Source: Methyloversatilis sp. (GTDB taxonomy: Bacteria > Pseudomonadota > Gammaproteobacteria > Burkholderiales > Rhodocyclaceae). From it: a stretch of 64,000 nt of DNA. The stretch spans positions 1-64,000 of the forward strand of contig NZ_JAUYNV010000011.1 of assembly GCF_030698125.1 (NCBI RefSeq), given 5' to 3'. A program made the translations under genes and the position numbers. Of this stretch, positions 1 through 9,452 are shown piece by piece (the stretch's first letter is position 1; every line of letters begins with the position of its first letter). The notes below the pieces were generated by a model. The model was given only the letters and a program-made list of their open reading frames with translations. It was not told where the DNA came from and did no database searches.

Positions 1-369
<369 letters not shown>

Positions 370-532
370 ATAACTTTGACTTGACTGTCTGGTTGGGTAC
401 AACACGTTATGACGTACTTCAAACGTGTTTGGTGAGCAATCAAAATCTGATAGCCATGTGATCAATGGTCACATGATCGACTCTGCGAATTGGCTGTCTT
501 GTGTGCGATCACACAAGATGGTGCCCGGTTAA

Positions 533-646
533 GCCTGATGACCATAGCGAGGTGGTCCCACTCCTTCCCATCCCGAACAGGACAGTGAAACGCCTCAGCG
601 CCGATGATAGTGCGGGTTCCCGTGTGAAAGTAGGACATTGTCAGGC
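533..646 (+). rRNA. rrf: 5S ribosomal RNA
   Basis: This is a typical betaproteobacterial 5S sequence. It starts GCCTGATGACCATAGCGAGG, contains CCCATCCCGAACAGGACAGT and the GCCGATGATAGTGCGG segment, and its ends are complementary (GCCTGA with TCAGGC). Length is about 114 nt. It lies directly downstream of 23S in the same rRNA operon and is followed by a terminator. Confidence 0.97.
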
Positions 647-660
647 TACTATTGAAAAAG

Positions 661-693
661 GCCTCCTTCGAAAGACGGAGGCCTTTTGCTTTT
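661..693 (+). terminator. Rho-independent terminator of the rRNA operon
   Basis: A GCCTCC / GGAGGC stem (661-666 with 677-682) is followed by CTTTTGCTTTTT. It sits 15 bases after 5S, exactly where an rRNA operon should stop. Confidence 0.9.
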
Positions 694-783
694 TGGAGCC
701 CACCGCGCAAACAAGTACCCCCCCATTTCGATACAGAAAATCCCGAGTGACTGGTCGGCACCATACGCCAAACTAGGCCCGAG

Positions 784-1518
784 TTATTCAGGTGGTGGAA
801 GCAATGAAACTGCCCCGCTGGCTTTATATGCCTCTGTATTCTCCGCCAGCGACTCACCGAATAGCGCAGTGGACAACTCTCGCTCACGGCGTTCAACGGT
901 GGCGACAAAATCCTGCGCGCCCTTCATCTCTCTGAAGGTGTCGAAACCGCGCTCCAGAAACTGCTGCAGTTCACCCAATCCGGCTGCGCGTGCCGGCGGC
1001 CGCATCAGCCGCAGCACGTTCCTGAGCAGCGGTCTCCGAGTCAACAAGTCCAGCGAGCGTGCGACATGGAGCGTGAGGTCGATCTGCCTGGCCCGCTGAG
1101 CGATTTGGCCGGTCGCCTGCCAAGTTTTGCTGTAGCTGGCCGCGTCCACCGTCGGCAGTACAAGATGCCGCCCCATCTCCGTGTCGAGTCGTTCGGACAA
1201 GGCGTGCAGTTCGGCAAGCGAGGCCACGGTGTCGACGATCTCCTTCGGAAACAACCTGACCAACGACGGGACGACCTTTGCGAACTGTTCGTCACGCTGG
1301 CTGAAATCCCTTGGGCCGTAGAGCTCTTCAAGAAAAAAGTGGCACGCAGCGCCGTGCCGCTGACTATTCAAAAGGTCCGAATAGGTGTGGCGGAACCGCC
1401 GCTGCTGAAACTCCTTGATTGTTCGGACCTTCGCGTCCAAGCCCTCCTCGTGAGCACGGGTCGCACGCTCTGTTTCGACGGCGCGCAATTGATCCTGAAT
1501 GAGCTGGGCAACGGTCAT
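784..1518 (-). CDS. Conserved hypothetical protein with FFLEELYGPRDFSQRD motif
   Basis: This 244-aa soluble, mainly helical protein has no recognisable enzyme motif. The most distinctive stretch is near residues 61-76 (FFLEELYGPRDFSQRD), a signature I associate with an uncharacterised family in Betaproteobacteria. The rest is leucine- and arginine-rich helix, and the C-terminal tail is acidic and serine-rich. It ends 90 bp after the rRNA terminator, converging on it, and its start faces a divergent lipase gene 60 bp away. It has no signal peptide or membrane span. Function unknown. Confidence 0.75.
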   Translation of the reverse strand: MTVAQLIQDQLRAVETERATRAHEEGLDAKVRTIKEFQQRRFRHTYSDLLNSQRHGAACHFFLEELYGPRDFSQRDEQFAKVVPSLVRLFPKEIVDTVASLAELHALSERLDTEMGRHLVLPTVDAASYSKTWQATGQIAQRARQIDLTLHVARSLDLLTRRPLLRNVLRLMRPPARAAGLGELQQFLERGFDTFREMKGAQDFVATVERRERELSTALFGESLAENTEAYKASGAVSLLPPPE

Positions 1519-1577
1519 GGGAAGCCTGAAATTCGAAGGAAATGTCGGTGCTCAAATGCCGCTGATAGGATTCCGGC

Positions 1578-2525
1578 ATGCTCGCGCGCCTTCAGCAGTT
1601 CATCACCATCGCGCTTGTCTGTGGCGCGGCGGCGTGGGCCGGCTATTTTTTTCAATCCGGCCGCCCCGCGTTGGGATGGGGCGGCGCACTTCTGATTCTC
1701 GCGGGATACGCGCTGTTTCTCGGCGTGGAATTTCTGCTTCTGGCCTGGGTTCAGGAAGCAGGACCTGCGCCGCGCCCGAAGGCGGTGAATCTGCTGAGAG
1801 CGTGGTGGGGCGAAGTGCTCACAGCCCCGCAAGTGTTCTGCTGGCGACAGCCGTTTCGTTCCACCGCCGAACCGGACCACCTTGAAATGCCCCCCGGCGG
1901 CAGCCGAGGTGTCGTTTTCGTGCACGGGTTCGTCTGCAATCGAGGCTTCTGGAACCCCTGGATGAAGCGCATGCGCGCCTCGGGCGTTCCGTTCGTCGCT
2001 GTGAATCTCGAACCGCTGTTCGATTCGATCAGCGGTTATGCCGACAGCATCGACGCGGCGGTCAGCCGCGTGGAGGCGGCCACGGGACGGCCGCCAGTCG
2101 TCGTGGCGCACAGCATGGGTGGGCTTGCGGTTCGAGCCTGGCTTGACAAATTCGACGCAGATCCGCGGGTGTGCCGTGTGATCACGATCGCCACACCCCA
2201 CAGCGGCACTTGGCTCGCACGTTATGGACGTACCGTGAACAGCCGGCAGATGGCGTTGAAGAGCCCGTGGTTGCTCGGGCTGGCCGCGCAAAGCCCCAGC
2301 CGAAGGCACGCATTGTTCACCTGCTTCTACGGCAATTGCGACAACATCGTCTTTCCGGCTTCGACCGCGACACTGCCGGGTGCCGACAACCGGCACATCG
2401 CCGCCACCGCTCACGTGCACATGGCGTTTCAGGACACGGTGTTCAACGAAGTGTCACGCTGGTTGGTCTCGCCTGACGATTCCCCAGCAGACTCTGCGGC
2501 GTCACCTGCCAGCACCGCGCGGTAG
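1578..2525 (+). CDS. Membrane-anchored alpha/beta hydrolase (lipase-like)
   Basis: This 315-aa protein starts with two hydrophobic segments (about residues 7-25 and 33-57), so the catalytic domain is probably membrane-tethered. The hydrolase fold carries an oxyanion-hole motif HGF (116-118), the nucleophile elbow AHSMGG with Ser179, a likely acid Asp255 (GNCDNIVFP) and a likely catalytic His279 or His281. The TPHSGTWLA segment (207-214) is typical of triacylglycerol lipases and PGAP1-like esterases. The substrate cannot be read from sequence. Its last 97 bp overlap the convergent membrane-protein gene in antisense. Confidence 0.85.
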   Translation: MLARLQQFITIALVCGAAAWAGYFFQSGRPALGWGGALLILAGYALFLGVEFLLLAWVQEAGPAPRPKAVNLLRAWWGEVLTAPQVFCWRQPFRSTAEPDHLEMPPGGSRGVVFVHGFVCNRGFWNPWMKRMRASGVPFVAVNLEPLFDSISGYADSIDAAVSRVEAATGRPPVVVAHSMGGLAVRAWLDKFDADPRVCRVITIATPHSGTWLARYGRTVNSRQMALKSPWLLGLAAQSPSRRHALFTCFYGNCDNIVFPASTATLPGADNRHIAATAHVHMAFQDTVFNEVSRWLVSPDDSPADSAASPASTAR

Positions 2526-3262
2526 GCCATCCAGCCGACGGCCGAGGTGAGCGCCATATGCATGATGGTGTGGCCGCTGATCCAGCCCGAGGCCTCCAGA
2601 ACGAACGCATCCCCCATCTCAAACAACTTCGCCAGGGCATAGAGCGTCAGCACCACCACCCAGTCGAACACCGCGGTCGATCGGCCGGGCAAGCTCAGCG
2701 CGCCGGCCGGAATCACGAGTACCGGAATGATTTCCAGCAGCAGCAGAGGGCGCATGTCGAGGCTCCCGCTCCTGGCGTGAATGAGCAGCATGCCGCTGCC
2801 GGTCAGAGCGATACCGAGCAGCACCACGCAACAAACCTGGAGCGAGCCAAAACCCGAGTGCACACGCTCTGCGAGAAGGCCGAGCGTCAGCATCATGAAA
2901 CCGCTGGCTGTGGCCACATGAGTCAGCACGAACAAGGTGTTTTGCGGATGCGCGTGATACAGCGCCGCAGCGCCGGCGGAGACCATGGCGCACACATGAA
3001 ACAGTTGCCAGGGCGTTCGCAACTCCAGCGGCCAGCGACTGGCGCGTGTCGCGTACCAGCCCCAGGCGCCGGCGGCAATCATGGCGACGTTGACCCAGAC
3101 GTTGGCCGCAGCGGGAACGCCCAGCCAGACACGTTCGTCGGCGTACCGGTGCGAATCCGGGGTCAGCTCGACCGGGCCCCATGCCATCAGGCCCATCGCG
3201 ACGGCGAGCGTCATCGACGCCAACATCACCAGCGCGCAGCGCCTGCCGAGCTGCTCGGTCAT
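2429..3262 (-). CDS. Multi-spanning membrane protein, possibly CREST/ceramidase-like
   Basis: This 277-aa protein has about seven to eight hydrophobic spans. Conserved-looking polar residues sit at or in the spans: ALYHAHP near residue 100, ALAKLFEMGDAF near 211-221, and SGHTIMHMALTSAVGW near 229-244. Paired His/Asp residues inside membranes recall the CREST superfamily (alkaline ceramidases and relatives), but the match is by eye and weak. The C-terminus is a hydrophilic Ser/Glu-rich tail whose codons overlap the 3' end of the convergent lipase gene. Calling it a membrane protein is safe; the enzymatic family is tentative. Confidence 0.6.
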   Translation of the reverse strand: MTEQLGRRCALVMLASMTLAVAMGLMAWGPVELTPDSHRYADERVWLGVPAAANVWVNVAMIAAGAWGWYATRASRWPLELRTPWQLFHVCAMVSAGAAALYHAHPQNTLFVLTHVATASGFMMLTLGLLAERVHSGFGSLQVCCVVLLGIALTGSGMLLIHARSGSLDMRPLLLLEIIPVLVIPAGALSLPGRSTAVFDWVVVLTLYALAKLFEMGDAFVLEASGWISGHTIMHMALTSAVGWMAYRAVLAGDAAESAGESSGETNQRDTSLNTVS

Positions 3263-3388
3263 CGCGTGGGGCGCCGCAGTGCAGCGGGTTCATGAAAAGT
3301 CGGTTTCACGGCGCGAAGTCTGTTCGCCTAGCGCGCCCCCCACAATCACCCCGAAGAGGGTTCGACGCCGAGCTCGGCTCCCTGTGGC

Positions 3389-4078
3389 TCAGCGCTCCGA
3401 TTCGCCAAACGCGCGATAAGCGAACGCTCCCAGTACGGCGCCGATGATTGGCGCGACCCAGAATGCCCACAGTTGCATGAGCGCCCAATCGCCCACGAAC
3501 ACTGCCACGCCAGTGCTCCGGGCCGGGTTCACCGAGGTGTTGGTCACCGGAATGCTGATCAGGTGGATCAGCGTCAGCCCCAGGCCGATGGCCAGCGGCG
3601 CAAAACCCTGCGGCGCACGTTTGTCGGTCGATCCCATGATGATGATCAGGAACATCATCGTCATCACCACTTCGGTCAGCAGCGCCGCGAACATCGAATA
3701 CTTGCCCGGCGAGTGCTCGCCGTAGCCGTTCGATGCAAACCCTGCCGTCACATTGAAACCGGCCTTGCCGCTGGCAATCAGGTACAGCACGCCGCCGGCG
3801 ATCACGGCACCCAGCACCTGCGCCACGATGTACGGCAGCAGCTTGCCGGCCTCGAAGCGGCCACCGGCCCACAGGCCGATGGACACCGCCGGGTTCAGAT
3901 GGCAGCCCGACACGTGGCCGATCGCATAGGCCATGGTCACGACGGTCAGCCCGAACGCGAGCGACACGCCGGTCAAGCCGATGCCGACACCTGGAAACGC
4001 CGCGGCCAGCACCGCGCTGCCACACCCTCCCAGGACAAGCCAGAACGTTCCGAAGCACTCTGCGGCGTATGCCTTCAT
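3389..4078 (-). CDS. aqpZ: Aquaporin Z (water channel)
   Basis: This 229-aa inner-membrane channel belongs to the major intrinsic protein family. Both hallmark NPA boxes are present (62-64 in HLNPAVS and 184-186 in SVNPARS). The selectivity filter expected of a water-specific aquaporin is also seen (Phe42, His172, Thr181, Arg187, equivalent to F43/H174/T183/R189 of E. coli AqpZ). An upstream in-frame ATG exists, but the start at 4078 gives the canonical [15 protein letters not shown] beginning and is preceded by GAGGGGATCCCC as ribosome-binding site. It is monocistronic, with a long untranslated gap before the hemerythrin gene. Confidence 0.93.
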   Translation of the reverse strand: MKAYAAECFGTFWLVLGGCGSAVLAAAFPGVGIGLTGVSLAFGLTVVTMAYAIGHVSGCHLNPAVSIGLWAGGRFEAGKLLPYIVAQVLGAVIAGGVLYLIASGKAGFNVTAGFASNGYGEHSPGKYSMFAALLTEVVMTMMFLIIIMGSTDKRAPQGFAPLAIGLGLTLIHLISIPVTNTSVNPARSTGVAVFVGDWALMQLWAFWVAPIIGAVLGAFAYRAFGESER

Positions 4079-4297
4079 TGGGGATCCCCTCAAGTCGTTT
4101 TGGTTGGTCGGGGCTTGCACCCCGCTCTGAGCCCTGATCGGGCCGGCGCACTTTGACATCGGGCCTCGACGTCGTCATGACGTTCGCACGGCCGAGGTGA
4201 CATGTTCACGGCTTTTGGGGCGCCAACACCACAGGCACAAGTGGGCACCCGGCGGACACCCGGTTGACCCCGCTGCCCTTGTTGTCGATGCCGGGGG

Positions 4298-4311
4298 TTG
4301 ATCGACGTCAA
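4298..4311 (+). promoter_or_regulatory. Candidate FNR/ANR-type box
   Basis: TTGAT-CGAC-GTCAA matches the FNR consensus TTGAT-N4-ATCAA at 9 of 10 fixed positions. Its centre is 65 bp before the start codon of the hemerythrin gene, which places a class II promoter start near 4346. The rest of the 4079-4369 gap shows no gene. Confidence 0.6.
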
Positions 4312-4369
4312 GCTGCGCCGCTCGCGAAAGGAGGACGCTCGATCACTGTTTCCTGAAGGAGGAGGCTCG

Positions 4370-5014
4370 ATGACACACACCAGCATCAGCATCATTCGCC
4401 AGGAGCACCGCGCGTTGTCGGCCATGCTGCGATCCATCACCCTGTTGCTCGGCGAGCACCACCGCCGAGGCAGCGTGCCCGACTTCGACGCGCTGCGCGC
4501 CATGCTGTTCTACGTCGACGAGTTCCCCGAGAAGTTGCACCACCCCAAGGAAACGCGGCTGCTGTTCCCGAAACTGCGCGGCCTCGACGCGCAGGTCGAC
4601 AGCGTGCTCGACCGGCTCGACCACGACCACGCTTGCGGAGAGAACGCTGTGCGCGAACTCGAACATGCGCTGGTCGCCTTCGAGATGATGGCCGAGACCG
4701 ACCAGCGCGAAGCACGCCGCGAGGTCTTCGAGACGGCGGTGCAGAAATATGTCGCCTTCTACCTGGAGCACATGCGCGTCGAAGAAGCGGTGGTGCTGCC
4801 GCTGGCCGAAAGCGCACTCTGCGCGGCCGACTGGGCCGAGCTCGACGCCGCCTTTCTCGCGAACCGGGATCCGCTCGCCGGCCACGAAGCCGACGAGCCC
4901 TACCGTCCGCTGTTCCGGAAGATCCTGCGCCTTCTGCCGGGCTCGAACAGCATCGGCTCGGCACTCGAAGCCCTGGCGGGCACCGCTGTCCCGAAGTACC
5001 GCTGGCCGCCGTGA
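4370..5014 (+). CDS. Hemerythrin HHE-domain protein
   Basis: This 214-aa cytoplasmic helical protein carries His/Glu ligand motifs of the HHE cation-binding family: QEHRAL near residue 11, KLHHPKE near 55, DHDHACGE near 85, and YLEHMRVEE near 127. Such proteins bind a di-iron centre and are linked to oxygen, NO or iron sensing and storage. The ATG at 4370 is chosen because AAGGAGGAGG lies just upstream; a longer in-frame start at 4298 falls inside the FNR-like box and is unlikely. Its 3' end meets a second, convergent hemerythrin gene 8 bp away. Confidence 0.85.
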   Translation: MTHTSISIIRQEHRALSAMLRSITLLLGEHHRRGSVPDFDALRAMLFYVDEFPEKLHHPKETRLLFPKLRGLDAQVDSVLDRLDHDHACGENAVRELEHALVAFEMMAETDQREARREVFETAVQKYVAFYLEHMRVEEAVVLPLAESALCAADWAELDAAFLANRDPLAGHEADEPYRPLFRKILRLLPGSNSIGSALEALAGTAVPKYRWPP

Positions 5015-5022
5015 TCGCTGCG

Positions 5023-5577
5023 CTAGAGGCGCGCGCCCGGCTGCCGCCTGGCCTGCATGTCGGCCGACATGCGGGCCAGCCGCCCCGCGTCCATGCGGGC
5101 GCGCGCGGCCGGGAAGACCAGCGTCTCTTCGATGCGAAGGTGCATGGCATACACGCTGCCGAATTCCTGCGCACGCTGCCGCGGCAGCATGCCGACGTCA
5201 CGCGCAGCACCCGGCAAGGCCCACGCTTGCAGCGCCACCCGAAGCCCCGCCCACAGGTCCTCCATGCGCGCGTGGTCGATGCGCAAGCCTGCGGTCGCCG
5301 CTTCCAGCGGAGCGTCGCCGCAGTGTTCGAGCCGCGGGAAAACATGCAGCTCTTCGTCTTCGTGGTGCAGCGGTGCGGCCAGGTCGAAGTAGCGCAGCAC
5401 ATCGGCGGCCGCAGAACGCGACTGCGCATCGTGCCCGTGCGTCCCGACGTGCTCGACCAGCCGATCCAGCAGCGCGAGGCTGCGCCGCACCCGGTCGTGG
5501 CAGGCTTCGAGCATCTCGAACGGCTGCTCGAACCCGACCGCCGGCGAGTCGAAGCCCGGCAGCGCTTGCGCCGTCAC
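5023..5577 (-). CDS. Hemerythrin HHE-domain protein, translationally coupled to nrdJ
   Basis: About 184 aa from a GTG start at 5577. HHE motifs are visible: [35 protein letters not shown] and [12 protein letters not shown]. The start codon overlaps the nrdJ stop as GTGA (5577-5574), the classic sign of translational coupling, so it is very likely co-expressed with the ribonucleotide reductase. A longer reading from ATG 5652 would lie inside nrdJ and is less likely. Di-iron hemerythrin domains next to a cobalamin radical enzyme suggest oxygen or NO protection, which is inference. Confidence 0.82.
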   Translation of the reverse strand: MTAQALPGFDSPAVGFEQPFEMLEACHDRVRRSLALLDRLVEHVGTHGHDAQSRSAAADVLRYFDLAAPLHHEDEELHVFPRLEHCGDAPLEAATAGLRIDHARMEDLWAGLRVALQAWALPGAARDVGMLPRQRAQEFGSVYAMHLRIEETLVFPAARARMDAGRLARMSADMQARRQPGARL

Positions 5578-8483
5578 CCGCACTGCCCCACATCGCCGCA
5601 GGCGGTGCAGAAGTCGCAGCCGTCCTTGTGGATCACGGTCGCGTTGCCACACTCGAGGCAGACCCGGCCGGCGAGCACACGGCCACGCTCGGCCTTGTCG
5701 CCCGAGGGTTCCAGCACACCCATGTCGCGCAGCGGGTAACCCTCTTCATTCAGCACGCCGAGCATCGCGTAGCGATGGATGATCAACCGCGCCAGGTAGG
5801 CCACGGTCGATGGCCAGGTCTGCTGGCGCCGCTCGCCGTGCGGCAGCCCCGGCACGAAGGCCATGAAGTGGCCCAGCGGCTCGGCGTAGTTCAGCAGTTT
5901 GCGCAGTTTCATGCCGATCCAGGCCGGGTCGATCACGCGCATGTCGAGCGAGAGCAGGCGCGCCAGGCCGTCGAGTGCGCGCGGGTAGTTGCCTGAGAAG
6001 CCGACCGCGCACGGGCGCGTGACCGTGCTCCGGTCGTGCCCGGGCAAGGTGACCTCCTTCAGGGTCAATGTGAACGCTTCGCCGCTGGCCGGGTTGTCGA
6101 TGTCGACGGCCCAGGCCAGCGTGCCCGACGGCCCGGTGTGCGGCTCGTCGACGCTGAACATCGCGTCCATCACCGGTGTCGGTGCACTGCGGCCCAGGCG
6201 TGGCAATGCCTTCAACTGCTCGCAGCGCCAGCGGATCACCGCTGCGGTGGCCGCCACCACGCCGGGGAACAGGCGGCGCTCGCCGTGCGGCGGGAAGGGC
6301 ATCTCGAACGCGCGCTCTTCGGCCACCGTGGCCAGCGCGTCGAGCTTGAGCTGCAGCCAGGCCGGGTCGTTCGCGCGCAGGTCCATCGAGAGTGTCTTCG
6401 CCAGCGCGCCGAGCCCGCGTGGCTGCTCGGCACCGTTGACCCAGACCTCGAACGGTTGCGCCGGTCCGCCGTCGGCGGCCGCGAGTTCGCCGACGAAAAG
6501 CGCGAAGTCGCCGAACGGGTGGTGCACCATGAAGGTCCACGCCGGGTTGCCCGACGGCAGCTCGGGCCGCCCTGGCCAGCGCAAGGACGAGAGCACCGGC
6601 GCGGGTAATCGTTCGAGCGCGAGACGGCGGTTCGTACCGTCGATCTGCAGCGGCGCCGCCGGCGGTGAGGCGCTGGCCGGTGCCACGCTCAGCACCGAGC
6701 CGAGCACGCTGTTGGGCCGGTACGTCGCCAGGCCCTTCAGCCCCGACTGCCAGGCTTCGAGGTACAGGTGCTGGAAGTCGGCATACGGGTAGTCGGCCGG
6801 CACGTTCACGGTCTTGGAGATCGCAGTGTCGATGCACGGCGCCACTGCGGCGACCATCGCCTCATGGGCCTGCGCGCTCATCTCGAGCGCTGTCACGAAA
6901 GCCGGCGTGAGTGGCGTGGCCTCGCCTTTCAGGTGCCGGTACAGGCGCCAGGCGTGGTCTTCGACCGCGTACTCCTTGAAACTCCCGTCGGGCATGCGCT
7001 TCTTGCGCGTGTAGCTCCAGCTGAACGCCGGTTCGATGCCGTTGCTCGTGTTGTCGGCAAAGGCCAGGCTGATCGTGCCGGTGGGCGCGATCGACAGCAG
7101 GTGCGAGTTGCGCAGGCCGTGGGCGCGGATGCGGTCGCGCAGCGTCTGCGGCAGGCGCGACGCGAAGGTCGTGCCCGTGAGGTACAGGTCGGCATTGAAG
7201 AGCGGAAAGGCGCCGCGCTCACGCGCCAGATCGACCGAGGCTTCGTAGGCCGCGTCGCGCATCAGCTCGGCGATGCGCCGCGCCATCGCACGCGCTTCGG
7301 CGCCGTCGTAGCGCAGGCCGAGCATCACGAGTGCGTCGCCCAGACCGGTGAAGCCCAGGCCGACGCGGCGCTTGCTGCGCGCTTCCTCCTGCTGCTGCGG
7401 CAGCGGCCACACGGTCACGTCGAGCACGTTGTCGAGCATGCGTGTCGCCACCTGCGCGACGCGCACGAAGCCCGCTTCGTCGAACCGCGCCCCGGCCTCG
7501 AACGGCGCGTGCACGAAGCGTGTCAGGTCGATCGAACCGAGGCAGCAGCAGCCGTACGGCGGCAGCGGCTGTTCGGCGCACGGGTTGGTCGCGGCAATGC
7601 TCTCGCAGTACGACAGGTTGTTGTCGTCGTTGATGTGGTCGAGGAACAGCACGCCCGGTTCGGCGTGGTCGTAGGTCGAACGCATGACCTGGTCCCACAG
7701 TTCGCGCGCGCGGCGCTTGCGGTAGACCCACAGGCCGCCGCCGTCCGGTTGCGCGTGCTGGTACGCACCGGCTTCCTTCTGTGCGGCGCCGGGCTCGGCG
7801 CGGTGCACCAGCTCGACCTCGGTGTCGGCCTGCACCGCTTCCATGAACGCATCGGTCACGCCGACCGAGAGGTTGAAGTTCTTCAGGTCGCCGGCGTCCT
7901 TGGCATGGATGAACTCCTCGATGTCGGGGTGGTCGCAGCGCAGCACGCCCATCTGCGCGCCACGCCGTGCGCCGGCCGACTCGACGGTTTCGCACGAGCG
8001 GTCGAACACCCGCATGTAGCTCACCGGGCCCGAGGCGCTGCTCTGCGTGCTGCCGACCCAGGCGCCGCGCGGCCGGATGCGCGAGAAGTCGTAGCCCACG
8101 CCACCGCCGCGGCGCATCGTCTCGGCCGCTTCAGTCAGTGCGGTGTAAATGCCGGGGTGGCCTTCTTCGGGGTGCGCGATCGAGTCGCCCACCGGCTGCA
8201 CGAAACAATTGATCAGCGTGGCCGCCAGCCCCGTGCCGGCGGCCGACTGGATGCGCCCGGCCGGCACGAACCCGGCGCGCAGCGCTTCGGCGAAACGTTG
8301 CTCCCACTGGGCGCGTTGCGCCGCCGGCTCGGCCTGCGCGAGCGCACGCGCGACACGCTGGTTCACCGCCTCGATGCTGCGCTCGTCGCCCTTCGCGTAC
8401 TTTTCCAGCAGCACTTCGGCGCTGATGTCCTGTGCGGGCAGGTTCTGCAGGGTGTGTACGGCGTTGTGTTCGGTCTCGTGCAT
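5574..8483 (-). CDS. nrdJ: Class II adenosylcobalamin-dependent ribonucleotide reductase
   Basis: This 969-aa enzyme reduces ribonucleotides to deoxyribonucleotides using a B12-derived radical, so it works with or without oxygen. The catalytic core shows [23 protein letters not shown], the active-site [12 protein letters not shown] loop and the [22 protein letters not shown] region. After the barrel come two related segments of roughly 100 aa (each with LDMR..DPAW, PHGERR and a trailing Arg/Tyr helix), resembling tandem TSCPD domains. The protein ends in a Cys-rich zinc-ribbon-like tail ([13 protein letters not shown]) that may act as redox-active thiols. ATG 8483 is preferred over ATG 8540 because a candidate FNR box covers the upstream codon. 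A hemerythrin gene follows with overlap. Confidence 0.95.
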   Translation of the reverse strand: MHETEHNAVHTLQNLPAQDISAEVLLEKYAKGDERSIEAVNQRVARALAQAEPAAQRAQWEQRFAEALRAGFVPAGRIQSAAGTGLAATLINCFVQPVGDSIAHPEEGHPGIYTALTEAAETMRRGGGVGYDFSRIRPRGAWVGSTQSSASGPVSYMRVFDRSCETVESAGARRGAQMGVLRCDHPDIEEFIHAKDAGDLKNFNLSVGVTDAFMEAVQADTEVELVHRAEPGAAQKEAGAYQHAQPDGGGLWVYRKRRARELWDQVMRSTYDHAEPGVLFLDHINDDNNLSYCESIAATNPCAEQPLPPYGCCCLGSIDLTRFVHAPFEAGARFDEAGFVRVAQVATRMLDNVLDVTVWPLPQQQEEARSKRRVGLGFTGLGDALVMLGLRYDGAEARAMARRIAELMRDAAYEASVDLARERGAFPLFNADLYLTGTTFASRLPQTLRDRIRAHGLRNSHLLSIAPTGTISLAFADNTSNGIEPAFSWSYTRKKRMPDGSFKEYAVEDHAWRLYRHLKGEATPLTPAFVTALEMSAQAHEAMVAAVAPCIDTAISKTVNVPADYPYADFQHLYLEAWQSGLKGLATYRPNSVLGSVLSVAPASASPPAAPLQIDGTNRRLALERLPAPVLSSLRWPGRPELPSGNPAWTFMVHHPFGDFALFVGELAAADGGPAQPFEVWVNGAEQPRGLGALAKTLSMDLRANDPAWLQLKLDALATVAEERAFEMPFPPHGERRLFPGVVAATAAVIRWRCEQLKALPRLGRSAPTPVMDAMFSVDEPHTGPSGTLAWAVDIDNPASGEAFTLTLKEVTLPGHDRSTVTRPCAVGFSGNYPRALDGLARLLSLDMRVIDPAWIGMKLRKLLNYAEPLGHFMAFVPGLPHGERRQQTWPSTVAYLARLIIHRYAMLGVLNEEGYPLRDMGVLEPSGDKAERGRVLAGRVCLECGNATVIHKDGCDFCTACGDVGQCG

Positions 8484-8539
8484 GGTGGATCTTTCGTTTT
8501 TTCCAGGGCGCCAGTGTGAGCTTCGGCGCTCCACAATCA

Positions 8540-8553
8540 TTGACCTGAATCAG
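8540..8553 (-). promoter_or_regulatory. Candidate FNR/ANR-type box upstream of nrdJ
   Basis: TTGAC-CTGA-ATCAG matches the FNR consensus at 8 of 10 fixed positions. Its centre lies about 63 bp upstream of the chosen nrdJ ATG, so a class II start would fall near 8505 and leave a short leader. The site also lies in the divergent region shared with the cupin gene. Confidence 0.45.
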
Positions 8554-8587
8554 CATCCATGAACGGGCCGGGGTCGAACGAAACAGC

Positions 8588-8601
8588 TTGATTCAATGCA
8601 A
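8588..8601 (+). promoter_or_regulatory. Weak FNR/DNR-like box upstream of the cupin gene
   Basis: TTGAT-TCAA-TGCAA has one perfect half-site and a 3/5 second half. Its centre is about 70 bp before the cupin start codon, in the nrdJ-cupin divergent region. Listed because it pairs with the better box at 8540-8553; it could be chance. Confidence 0.3.
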
Positions 8602-8663
8602 GACCCCACGGCTCGCGTGCCGCTAGTCTCAAGCCATCCACCGACGAACGAACAGGATATTCC

Positions 8664-9020
8664 ATGGCCCTGCCACACGCTCGACCGCTCGACGTCATCG
8701 ACCTGCGCCCGCTCGGCCCCGGCTTGCAAGCCGCCGTCACGACGAGCCTGCTGAAGACGCCGAGCCTGCAGTTGATGCGGCTCGTGCTGCCGGCCGGCCA
8801 GGGCCTGCCCGAGCACAGCGTGCTCGGCGCGATCACCGTGTTGTGCCTCGAAGGCGAGGCGGTCGTGACGACCCCGTCGCGCCGCTGCCCGCTGGGGGCC
8901 GGCCAGTTGGTGATGCTCGAAGGTGGCGAGCCGCATGCGGTGCAGGCGCTGACCGACGCGTCCTTGCTGGTCACGGTGCTGCTGCACCCCACTTCCCTTT
9001 TGAATGAAACCGCGCCATGA
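8664..9020 (+). CDS. Small cupin-domain protein
   Basis: This 118-aa single-domain cupin shows the double-stranded beta-helix pattern: a first motif with PAGQGLPEHSVLGAITVLCLEGEA and a second around LGAGQLVMLEGGEPHAVQAL. Histidines in both motifs could hold a metal. It is divergent from nrdJ and overlaps the next gene by 4 bp (ATGA), so the two form an operon. Cupins next to denitrification genes often act in NO or oxygen response; the actual substrate is unknown. Confidence 0.8.
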   Translation: MALPHARPLDVIDLRPLGPGLQAAVTTSLLKTPSLQLMRLVLPAGQGLPEHSVLGAITVLCLEGEAVVTTPSRRCPLGAGQLVMLEGGEPHAVQALTDASLLVTVLLHPTSLLNETAP

Positions 9021-9421
9021 CGATCTCGAGCTTCGACGAACTGCTGCAGGCTTCGCACCAACAGAACGAGCCGCAACGACTCCTGTTCGTGTTCGCCACC
9101 GCCGGCCTGCCCGACGACGCCACGCCCGCCCAGCGCGCGCATTTCACGGCCGGCCAGGGTGGCACGCTGGCCCCGCTGATGTGCGTCGACAAGGCGCCCG
9201 ACGAGATCGTGTCCTTCGCCACCCTGGTCGAGCAGGCGCGCGCCTTCGGCCAGCCCTGGGACATCGTCTTCGTCGCAGCCATGTCGGGCCGTGCCGGCAT
9301 CAGCCCGACCGCGGCGCAGGCCGAGGCGCCCTTGCAGCGCATGGTCGAGTCGATCAAGGCCGGCGACATCGGCGGCTTCATCCCGTTCGACGCCCAGGGC
9401 CAGCCGATTCAGTTCAACTGA
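9017..9421 (+). CDS. Small conserved protein, cupin partner (family sometimes named ribonucleotide reductase subunit alpha)
   Basis: This 134-aa soluble protein begins MTISSFDELLQAS and contains RLLFVFATAGLPDD, LAPLMCVDK, WDIVFVAAMSG and IGGFIPFDAQGQPIQF. I recognise it as a widespread small betaproteobacterial family whose database label (ribonucleotide reductase subunit alpha) is not supported by any reductase motif and may simply reflect proximity to nrdJ. The start overlaps the cupin stop (ATGA). The segment PLQRMVESIKAGDIGGFIP suggests a small sensor or binding domain. Function unknown. Confidence 0.72.
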   Translation: MTISSFDELLQASHQQNEPQRLLFVFATAGLPDDATPAQRAHFTAGQGGTLAPLMCVDKAPDEIVSFATLVEQARAFGQPWDIVFVAAMSGRAGISPTAAQAEAPLQRMVESIKAGDIGGFIPFDAQGQPIQFN

Positions 9422-9452
9422 GCGCCGGCCAGCGCGCGAACGTGCTGGTGTT

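Noticed and set aside
462-1099. Small frames overlapping 5S rRNA and the following gene
   Set aside because: They lie across rRNA or oppose the conserved gene at 784-1518 and have no ribosome-binding site or family motif.
4298-4370. Longer hemerythrin start at 4298
   Set aside because: It would begin inside the FNR-like box and lacks a ribosome-binding site, while ATG 4370 has a strong AAGGAGGAGG.
6768-8519. Long plus-strand frame opposite nrdJ
   Set aside because: Arg/Val/His-rich shadow of the nrdJ coding strand with no motif.
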